64,000 nt of DNA from Pollenia angustigena. Lineage: Eukaryota; Arthropoda; Insecta; Diptera; Polleniidae. A program made the translations under genes and the position numbers. Positions within the stretch are counted from its first letter, which is position 1, and each line of letters starts with the position of its first letter. Of the stretch, positions 55,222 to 64,000 are shown one piece after another. The stretch spans positions 63,273,393 through 63,337,392 of the forward strand of contig OV884059.1 in assembly GCA_930367215.1 (NCBI GenBank). The letters are read 5' to 3'. A model generated the notes under the pieces. It was given only the letters and a program-made list of their open reading frames with translations, did no database searches and had not been told where the DNA came from.

Positions 55222-58200
55222 GAGGCTGAGAGTGGTGCAGATAAACTTGCACCACTGTGAAGCGGCCTCAACCGAATTAGTAACCCACCTCATTGACAAC
55301 AATGTGGACGTGGCTTTAATCCAAGAGCCCTGGATTAACAAAAACCGGGTAGTTGGATTAAAGATCACGGGGTATACCTTGTTCGTAGCCCGCTCTGATG
55401 AGAAGGTACGGACTTGTATACTGGCGAGAACTGAACATAAATTTATGATTTCTCATTCTTTCAGTAATGGAGACCTCACGGTTGTGACGGGGTAAGCCAA
55501 GGACAAAACGGTCCTGGCACTGGCATCGGCATACTTGCCATATGAAGCTGCCGATCCACCTGGGGAAAAAGTGCGAGAGTTGGTGGAGCACTCGGTACTA
55601 GGATGTGACGCCAATGCACACCATTCCCAATGGGGTAGTGCCGACATCAACAAAAGAGGTGAGTCTATGTTTGATTTTATTGTTGCCAGCAATCTTTTTA
55701 TCTGTAACAGGGGGAATACGCCAACGTTCAGAACTAGGGATAGAGAGGCAGTGATAGATATAACATTGACGAACTGTAGGGAATTAGTAGAGGACTGGAG
55801 GGTGGCTTTGGATTTTTCCTTCTCTGATCATAGTCGTCCGTCCTTTAGTCTAATGTTTGAGAGGTCGAAAAGGTGTCCATATACACAGCCAAGATGGTGG
55901 ACAGACGAGTTGAAAACTCAAAGGTCCACCGTCAGAAGGCTGTTCAATAGGGCGAAGTATACGCGCAGGGATGAGGATTGGAGTAACTTCAAGTTGAGTT
56001 ACGGGAGGTATAAGGGAGATATTAGAAGGGCGAAAAGGGACTCGTGGATTAAGTTTAGCGAGTCAGTTGAATCTGTGAATGAGATGTCTAGGTTCAGAAG
56101 AATTTTATCTAAGGACCCTGTAGTCCCTGGATTTATTCAGAGATCGGACGGCTCATGAACGGAATCTGGCTCTGAATCTCTCTGTCTGCTTATGGAGACT
56201 CACTTTCCGGGGTGTGTGGATCCTGGGTCGGGGGAACAGGCTGTATGTGGTGACCCCTTCTCTGGTTCGGGCTCAGGCGGTGAGGAAAGGGAGACGGTGG
56301 GGGACATGATTACCCTGGATAAGGTAACATGGGCGGTAAATACCTTTGGGTCCTACAAATCGGCGGGGCCAGATGGTATATTTCCGGCGATGTTACAGAA
56401 TATCGGGAAATCATTACTCCTGTTGTTGGTGGAACTGTTTAGGGTATGTGTGCTGAACGGGTACATTCCTAGGAGGTGGAGGGAGGTTAGGGTAGTTTTT
56501 ATTCCCAAGGCGGATAGAACCGGTCACTCTAAACCCAAGGATTTTAGACCAATCAGCTTGTCGTCTTTTCTCTTGAAGACGTTGGAAAGACTGATTGATC
56601 TACATCTGAGGACGAAGATTGACGCCGGCATCATCAGCGGCGCTTAACACGCCTACCTTAAAGGTAGATCTGTTGAGAGTGCGTTGCATGATGTGGTTGG
56701 TTATGTGGAGCGGGGTTTGCGAACCAGGGAATACACCCTGGCGGCATTCCTTGACATAGAGGGCGCCTTTAACAATTTGAGGATAGAGGCCATAAGACAG
56801 GCACTGATTGACCTAAGGGTTCCGTTGTTCTTGGTCGAGTGGATAACTATGATGCTTAGCAGCAGAGTTATTCACTCGGACTGGGGAAACGAGCGCTTAA
56901 GGAAATCGGTGACTAGAGGGACCCCACAGGGAGGAGTTCTCTCTCCCTTATTGTGGCTCTTGGCCGTCAATGTCGTTCTGAGACGTTTTGACAGAATGGG
57001 TCAGAAGGTCGTAGCCTACGCGGATGATGTGGTGATATTGGTGTCGGGCAAGTTTCTGCCGACAATTAGCGGCATCATGCAAGGGGCGCTGGGCGAGCTG
57101 GCGGCATGGGCAAGTGACAAGGGACTGGGAGTAAATCCAGAAAAGACGGAGTTGGTTCTTTTCACTAGGAGGTACAAGGTGGAGGAGTTTAGACTGCCGG
57201 TACTGGGAGGAGTGGAGCTTGGACTATCTGATAGTGCTAAGTATCTGGGGGTTTTTCTGGACAGCAAGCTGTCATGGGGTAGGAATACTCAGGAGAGACT
57301 CAAAAGGGGTCTCAATGCTTACTATGCTTGCAGATCATCGATAGGTAGGAGCTGGGGACTCCGGCCGTCAGTGGTGGGATGGCTGTACACTTCGGTGGTT
57401 AGACCCATTCTTACGTATGGATGCTGTGTTTGGTGGGAGTCATTGAGATTGGCAAGTCGTAGGAACCTTCTTTCTAAGGCTCAGAGGTGTGCTTCAATTG
57501 GCATGACAGGTGCCTTGAGAAGTACTCCTCAGGCTGCCCTGGATGTCATTCTACATCTTCTGCCCATTGAGCAGTATGTGATGGGAATGGCGGCCAGGAG
57601 CATTCTTAGACTGAGGGAGTTAGGACTTACGAGGAATGAGACTCAGGGTCACTCACGGATCCTGGGTGAGATTGAGGCTGGTGGCTATTGCCTGGGACCG
57701 CCGGGATCCACTGATTATGTTAGCACCAGTTTGGATTTTGGTCGGTTGCCAGAGGTAATAATGCCCTCTAGGGAGAGCTGGTCGGGCAGGGGCAGATTAT
57801 TTGGTGGATTTGCTATTTTCACTGATGGCTCGAAGATGAGGGGCACGGGTGCAGGGGTCTACATTGAGGATCTGAACATAAGAAGGTCATATAGGCTTCC
57901 TGACGACTGCAGTGTTTTTCAAGCGGAGGTTCTGGGGGTCTGGAGGGCCGTGGAACTGATGAGGGACAACATTGATAGGGGCTCGGAGGTCACTATATAT
58001 GTGGACAGCCAGGCGGCTCTTATGGCCGTAAGGGGCTGTTATGTGAACTCCAGGCTAGTTGATGAGTGTAGGAGGGCTCTGAGGGGAGCCTTAGGGGAGT
58101 ATCTGCTAAGGTTATGCTGGGTGCCGGGTCATTGCGATATAGGCGGCAATGAGATTGCTGATGAGTTGGCAAGACAGGGCTCAGAGATGGAGGATCCTGA

Positions 58201-58675
58201 CTGTGTGGAGGCGGTTAGGCCTCCATTGGGCTTCTATTTTGGTAGAATTAGGGAATGGATACTGAGCGTGACTAATCGGGCCTGGGGGAGCCGAACGGAC
58301 TGTCGGGTATCACGGACACTGGGGCCGGTGCTTAGGAAGTCCGATTCGGTGTCGCTGTTGGGCAGGAGCAGGGTCTGCGTTAGGACCATGATAGGAATTA
58401 TCACGGGCCACTGTATGATAGGCAGGATGGCGGTGAGGATGGGATCCGACTTGTCGGATATATGCAGGTTGTGCGAGGACCCTGAGGACTTGGAGTCGGT
58501 TGAGCACTTTCTGTGCCACTGTCCCAGGTTGCAGGGTAGCAGTTTGAGGTGGCTGGGCAGTAGATTCCTGGGCGAATTAGGGGATGTCTCGGGTTGCGGA
58601 CTCGAGAATCTGATAGGATTCGTAATGGGGATGGCCTGGCTGCGCGAGGGGAGACTGGGTGCTAACCGCACGTAG
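55208..58675 (+). pseudogene. LOA-type LINE ORF2 with three in-frame stops
   Basis: One reading frame of 1156 codons from ATGATAAACCCTAA to 58675, broken only by stops at 55493 (TAA), 56156 (TGA) and 56645 (TAA). Endonuclease: VVQINLHHCEAAS, IQEPWI, LGCDANAHHSQWGS, SDHSRPSF. Reverse transcriptase: DFRPISLSSFLLKTLERL, LDIEGAFNNL, GTPQGGVLSPLLWLL, AYADDVVIL. RNase H: IFTDGSKMRGTGAGV, FQAEVLGVWRAVE, VDSQAAL, GHCDIGGNEIADELA, so the D-E-D-D set is complete. A C-terminal Cys/His knuckle follows (CRLCEDPEDLESVEHFLCHC). At two stops the aligned residue is normally Trp (SDGS*TESGSESL) and Gln (*HAYLKGRSVESALH). Confidence 0.9.
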
Positions 58676-58888
58676 GGCGGATTTGGTTTAAGTGGGATTT
58701 CTCTCGGGGTTGGTCCTTTACCTTCTTTTCTTTCCTTTCTTTTCTACCTATCTTTCGGATCTGTCTTATGCTTTTGCTGCTTACTTCACCTACTTTATAC
58801 CTTCTTAGCTATCTCTAATTAAGGCGTCACAATGGACCATATTGGTCTCTGGGTGAAGGTGTGAAGGAAACTTCACACCGGCCTTTCT

Positions 58889-58910
58889 ACCTACCTACCT
58901 ACCTACCTAC
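58889..58910 (+). repeat. CTAC microsatellite tail of the LOA-type LINE
   Basis: About five CTAC units form the 3' end of the LINE directly before the target duplication. LINEs of this group often end in short tandem repeats rather than poly(A). Confidence 0.8.
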
Positions 58911-59389
58911 CCTAAGCCTCATATAAACACAACTCCCGGAAAACAGTTTAGTACGCCGAAAACCGTAAAAAATATCGCTAGCGTAACAACATTTGGTACG
59001 TCAAAATTTTTTAGGACTAGAAATAACTTTGTGAAATTTCGTGAAGATCGGTACATAGTTTACCCTAGGTCCCACAGAAACCCTACTCCCGGAAAACAGT
59101 TTAGTACACCTAAAACCATAATTAATAATGCTATCATAACAGAAATTGGTACGTCACAGTATTAAAGGACTAGAAATGACGCTGTGAAATTTCGTGATGA
59201 TCGGTCCATAATTTACCCTAGGCGCCATATAAACCCTACTACCGGAAAACAGTTTAGTCGCCTAAAACCATAATTAATAACAAATCGTCACAGTTTAAGA
59301 TAATAATAACATCATACAGATATTACTCCTTAAACATTCGAACTGTCGGTGGAGAGTATCAAAGAATATAGCACTCTAACTTGTTTTCT

Positions 59390-62330
59390 ATACAAAACAA
59401 GTACAACAGGTTTTTATTGATTCAATATTGAACAATGTTATTTTAACAGTGAATAATATTAAATAAACGTGATTTAAGGTTATTTTAATATTTTTAATTT
59501 AAAATTAATAGGAAATAATGATAAATTTAAATAAAGGACATACTTTTGCAGAAATTTACTATGATTCTCAATCAACATTTCGCCATGTTAATTTAATATT
59601 TATTTTTTTCTGTGTGAATAGCATAAAATATTGTCTGCATAGAAATACGGAGAATTAAATTTGAAAATTGAATACATTTTATAAGAATAAAGTAGCATAA
59701 TTTGGGTTTTTTCTATTCCAACTTATTGCTAACTATGTAGCAGTTTAAATAAGTTTTGTTGCGTAGCTTTGTTTGGATATACATAATAGAATAAAAATAT
59801 TAACACTTGCTTTTCTTCATACCTTTGCTCTTTAACTTAGAACCTTGTAAAATTGAGCCTGCGATATGTGGAAAAGTAAAAATAAATTTCAGATTTCAAG
59901 CAAAATCTGTTTGTATTTGATGTCTTTAAACATAAGACTAGGTATTTATACACATTAAAAGCACTAGATAGGCAACACTAATAAAATGAAAGATTTGAAG
60001 CGTTAACAATCAGTTCTCAAACATTGTTAATTGGAGTTTGAACCTACTCCAATCTCTTTCGACTGACCAATGTTAATATGTGTATAAGTATTTTATATTT
60101 CATGACCATGGCAATAACATGTTGGTAAAATACAAACCACAACAAGTAAAACACAATTCAAAGTCGTAAGATTTAAAAATATTAAACACATTCGTACATA
60201 CTATTAAACTTGCGGTTACATACATACATACGTATGTATGTAGATACAATTTTGATGGATTACAAAAGATTTAGAAAATGAAATTATAACAGAAAAAAGT
60301 GAATGTAGTTTTAAAGACATTATTAAAACTTGTAAAGTATTTAAATAAAAATTTATGCAATATTAAAATCTCTTTAAGTCCCGTTGTTTATATTATTTAC
60401 ATAATTCAGTAAAATAACTCTATTAGGAGAGACAGAAAGACGTTATTGCACTTAAGATTTCGAAACTTTAAAAATTTAAACTAACCTAACACCTTCAGCT
60501 ATTGCATTTAGAGGATCTTTTTAGATTTTACATACACACGTATGTAATAAAACGCTGTCAAACTAAAAATGCATGTTTTTTCTAACAGCCGTATTCATAA
60601 AAAATTAAAATGGATTTGAAATGCATTTTAAGGAAAATTTGTATGAAAATATTGCCTTAAAACACATTTCAAACTTGTTTAGGAGTAAAGCACAACAAGC
60701 TCTACATTAAGTAACAAAAGGAATAATGGTTGAACAACATGGTCCTAAAATACAACCTTATTTGCATTATGGCATTACATTAAAAAAAAGTAGACTTTTC
60801 GCTGAAAATGCCCATGTGTACCTTAAAACAAGATTTTTACATTTTATAGCTTGAAAAATAAATCTATATCTGTCCAAAGATTACTAAAAACGTTTTATAC
60901 AAATCGTCTTGCTCAATTCGCAGTCTTATTCAGTTTTGTAATGCAATTCAAAATCCACTTCCGTTTTTTTAACGTCACGCCAGCGCATATTTTTACTTAT
61001 ATCTGCAAATCCTTAGCGTCGATTGCTGTAATTTTTGTTCTGAATATAGTGCTACTTCATTACTTTGTATATATAAAAACCCTTTCTACTAATTTGATTT
61101 CCTTATTAATTTTTTTACATTTTGTGGTACAAATATCACGACACGTCAAAATGGAAATGCCCATATGTTGAACTAAAAAATGTTGCGACGTAACATCTTA
61201 CGTCTTCATATATTTAGTAATACGTTTTTCGTTTTAGGACATTTTTCCAAATATGTTTTAATATTTATGACAAATTCTTAATTGTCTTTACTTATTTGTT
61301 ACATATTTAATTAAATTTGAAAAAACTTAAGAATTGCATTAAAAATAAAAATACTCTAACGAATTTGGAGAAAAGGCCTAACCAAAATAACAAGCTTAAG
61401 CTAATGTCAAAAATTAAAGAAAAGCCTCTCAAATGCATTTAAAAAACATTGATTCCGTACTTTGCTTGAGCAAATGACAATTTCTCAAAAAGTTTCCTTA
61501 AGTTCAATATAGATTGACACATATGTTTTAACTGCTTTCGCACAGTTGCTTAATCCATGTTATGCACATTTTGGTTAGGCCCCTATTCCTGGAAATCATG
61601 TAATATGTGTTTTTAGTTCAGAAACCTCGTCTTCAGAAATTAATTTTACGGATTTCAACCCCAATACATCTTTTAGCTACGCCAGTTAAATTATTATTAT
61701 TTTCGTGTTATAAACTAATGGAAAATCGCAAAAGTTCCAAGCCGAAATGGCTTACAAACGTGACAAGACAATTCTGCAAAGTACCAAAAAAGTAATTTCG
61801 TCGTGAACTTCTCATTTTATTCCTTTTCGAACGCTTTAAAATCTTTGAGTTGAATTCAAAACATTATTTCCCTTTTCTTCTTGAACTAACAAGTAAAAAT
61901 CCCGTGCGAATTGTTTTGTATAAAAATTTTTTGATATGTTTACATCTCGTACGGCAATTTTGTTAATTCAAAATTTCTTTTCGTTCTATATCTTTTCCTT
62001 GAGAACTTGTTCCAAAATTTTTTGTTTATGGCTCGCTTTTGCGTTCTTTCAGAGGTTAATGAAACATTTGGTTCACCCTCTACCCCAAAGTTTTCATTGG
62101 CTACCAAATTACTTACATGGATTTCCTCGATGACTGCTTGTTCCAAAATTATAAAATTTTCCCATTGAAAAATTTATAATTTCGCGAAGCACTAACGATA
62201 CCATTTAAAATGTAAGCGCACATTAAACGCCACAGCATTCTCTTACTACAAAGCAGGTTTGTAAGGGGGAATATTAAAGAATAACTGTCAGGGACCCTAA
62301 CAGTTATAAGAGGGACGACAAGAAACTCAT
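59390..62330. other. AT-rich stretch with no recognised gene
   Basis: Open frames at 60851-61171 and 61607-62133 have no domain signal and no splice or promoter context. There is a short CATACATACGTATGTATG palindrome near 60220. A module near 62250-62285 (CAGGTTTGTAAGGGGGAATA) recurs near 39990. Confidence 0.45.
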
Positions 62331-62336
62331 ACATAA

Positions 62337-62973
62337 TCTTCTATATATATAAAATAGGATGTATGTATGTATGTATGCATGTGTGTATGTAACGTTTGGA
62401 ATCCAAAACGGCTGCTCCGATTTTGATGAAATTTTCAGGGAATCTTCAGAATATTCAGGCGGGTGACACTGTTTAGTCTGATTTTTGATTTTCGGTCTGC
62501 GGGCGGAGGGGCGTGGCAAAATCAAATTTTCATATTGCACCACCAATGACTTCTTAATAATGTGGACGATTTTTTCTTAAAAATGATCACCATGGTCCAA
62601 CTTAGATTTATACAAAAAGAAAATTTTGCCCCGCCCACTTTTTTCGATTTACCGTAAATCAAAAAACGGCTCCATCGATTTGACTAATTTTTTCTTTTAA
62701 ATGTTCGTATTAATCCATTTTACGTTTTCATCGAAAGAAAAATGTATCACGCCTACTTTTACGCCCAGTTTTTCTATTAAGCGCATAACTTGAGAACGGC
62801 TTGACCGATTTGGACGATTTTTTCTTTAAAATCATCGCCATGGTCCAACTTAGGTTTTTACGGAAGGAAAATTTTGCCCCGCCCACTTTTTTCGTTTAAA
62901 GCTCAATTTAAATTGTCTGGTAACACAACACTAATGTTTGCTTAGGGCCAGCAACGCGGACCGGGTCAGCTAG
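62337..62973 (+). mobile_element. Non-autonomous Helitron
   Basis: It starts TC (TCTTCTATATATATAAAA) after an A and ends GACCGGGTCAGCTAG before a T. The TC start, CTAG end, GC-rich 3' end and A/T insertion site are the canonical Helitron signs. The interior has three related units (GCGTGGCAAAATCAAATTTT, CATGGTCCAACTTAGATTTA, CCCCGCCCACTTTTTTCG). No Rep/helicase gene is present. Confidence 0.85.
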
Positions 62974-64000
62974 TCATTAATATTGATGAATTATAGGCAA
63001 AGGTTTTAAGTAACAATTATCATTTAATATATTTTATTTGGTTATCGTAACCAATTAATGCATAACTTTTTTTTTTTTTTTATTTTAACTTATAAATCAA
63101 TCAAAAATTTTTTGGTTACAAATAACCATTATAAGAAATAATTTATTTTTTGTTAAAAATATCCATTTTAAATAAGTAAGAAAGTATAGTCGGCTATTAT
63201 TTGGGGCCCATGGGCAATCATTTATCCGGCAAAAGCCAGAAAATTAGTTTTAAGTACAGACGGTGATTACCTCTTAAATAACGCACAACAGTTGGTACGT
63301 TCACTCCTTCTTCTTAGTCTTCGAAATAATAAATGCACGGAACTAATCATACATACATATAAATACATATGACCAACGGTCAAATGTATATGGTCATTGG
63401 ACATACTGTCAGCGTCAAAATAAAGTGTACAACTGGTTTTCCAATATAAAAAGTGTTATTTTAGCAAAAAAGAATTCAAATTTTTAGAAGTTTATTATCA
63501 CTTACAAAACTTTGGAAAGTGTTATTACAATTTAAAATTAAAAATTTTAAATACTTCAAAAACCACAAAAACAGTACAATAAAAAAACCAATTTACTCCG
63601 TTTTAAACGCGTCAAAAAAAGTGTACAGTTTTAAAATACTAAGAAAAGTGGAATGGCTAATACTTTGATTGATTTCTTTTTACTTTAAGGACGGCTTCTA
63701 GTCTCTTTCACATCTATTCCACCCATTTTAAAGTTAGCTCAGTAGACAATTTTGGCTACTCTTCCTGCAGAATTTTATTCAGAGAGTGCTTGCTGCTAAT
63801 GTTTTCTTTTAATTTGTCTGTCCAAATGTTTCCAGATGTTTACTTGAGTTGATATCGAGTTACTATTAAGCTGATCAATCCGTTTTAGGACGTTTTACAA
63901 AAGGTTACCCTATCACGCTTCACTTTAGAGACTATATTTTTTTCGTTGAATTTCTTATTTCTACCTTTTATCACGTTTTTTTTTGTCCAACTTGCTTTTG
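62974..64000. other. AT-rich flank with an INE-like fragment
   Basis: Near 63175-63240 lies the terminal module AAGTAAGAAAGTATAGTCGG with GGGGCCCATGGGCAATCA. The rest shows no gene. Confidence 0.4.

Larger units (their letters stand above)
53216..58908 (+). mobile_element. LOA/I-type LINE with RNase H, probably full length
   Basis: ACCCTAAGCCTC flanks the insert (53204-53215, 58909-58920). It has a 5' leader of nearly 0.5 kb, ORF1, an overlapping ORF2 with endonuclease, reverse transcriptase and RNase H, and a CTAC-repeat tail instead of poly(A). Base composition (about half G+C by eye) differs sharply from the AT-rich surroundings. The gene order, RNase H and 14-base ORF overlap fit the LOA/I group. 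It is dead because of one frameshift and three stops. Confidence 0.9.
52803..59383 (-). mobile_element. INE-1/DINE-1-like element split by a LINE
   Basis: The left part (52803-53215) is the reverse complement of the right half of 46112-47051: TATACCCTCCACC, CATAAAGTATATATATTATG, GTCCGTCTGTCTGTCCGTCT. The right part (58909-59383) carries the three tandem units (CCGGAAAACAGTTTAGTACG) and the end module GAATATAGCACTCTAACTTG. The LINE at 53216-58908 is inserted in a tandem unit. Confidence 0.8.

Noticed and set aside
60851..61171. 106-codon hydrophobic open frame
   Set aside because: AT-rich composition gives such frames by chance; no homology motif, signal-peptide context, promoter or splice sites.
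1..64000. LTR retrotransposon or endogenous virus
   Set aside because: No long direct repeats, primer-binding site, integrase or protease motifs were seen; every reverse transcriptase here is of LINE type.

Overview
The window looks like eukaryotic, strongly AT-rich nuclear DNA from a higher fly (Diptera, probably a calyptrate such as a blowfly or house-fly relative). The evidence is short 57-nt introns, Drosophila-style core promoter spacing, an AIFM3-type gene, INE-1/DINE-1-like repeats, a Jockey-type LINE and tRNA-derived SINE pieces. The species is inference. I see no rRNA or tRNA gene, no CRISPR array, no prokaryotic operon and no LTR retrotransposon.

Host genes are concentrated at the left end. 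A Rieske/FAD oxidoreductase of the AIFM3 family (minus strand, first exons only; the rest lies beyond position 1) stands head-to-head with a small secreted protein of unknown function (2566-3144, plus strand). About 140 bp separate the two start codons and hold a TATA box and an initiator. Both genes carry a 57-nt first intron that is in frame. A weaker candidate host gene with a mitochondrial-looking N-terminus lies at 45028-45555 (minus).

Almost everything else is transposons, often nested. From 3.3 to 9.2 kb there is a stack of inverted-repeat elements and a long foldback element inserted in an INE-1-like repeat. From 9.5 to 13.6 kb lies a broken CR1-like LINE on the minus strand, split by a 1.2-kb hAT-type element with a perfect 8-bp duplication. 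From 13.6 to 19.2 kb there are further inverted-repeat elements, including a hAT-type element with another element inside it. From 21.4 to 26.4 kb lies a near-complete Jockey-like LINE with 13-bp duplications, a poly(A) tail and long open reading frames. From 27 to 31.6 kb there is a cluster of hAT-type MITEs and a relic mariner transposase. From 33 to 45 kb there are SINE pieces, decayed transposase relics, a Tc1/mariner-type element whose arms are minisatellites, and INE-like tandem repeats. From 46 to 50.3 kb there is an INE-1-like copy and a CACTA-ended element that carries a spliced candidate gene and a dead Jockey fragment. From 52.8 to 59.4 kb another INE-1-like copy is split by a 5.7-kb, GC-rich LOA/I-type LINE carrying an RNase H domain and three in-frame stops. 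A canonical non-autonomous Helitron lies at 62.3-63.0 kb.

I do not see an undescribed multi-gene system. The most unusual signals are: (1) the coiled-coil tail of the Jockey-like ORF1, placed out of frame immediately after an A8 run; (2) the Tc1/mariner-type element with minisatellite arms; (3) the two-tier foldback element at 7132-8982; (4) the in-frame 57-nt introns of the divergent gene pair; (5) the stop-codon pattern of the LOA-type LINE. Element limits were read by eye from terminal repeats and target duplications; positions given as approximate may be off by a few bases.
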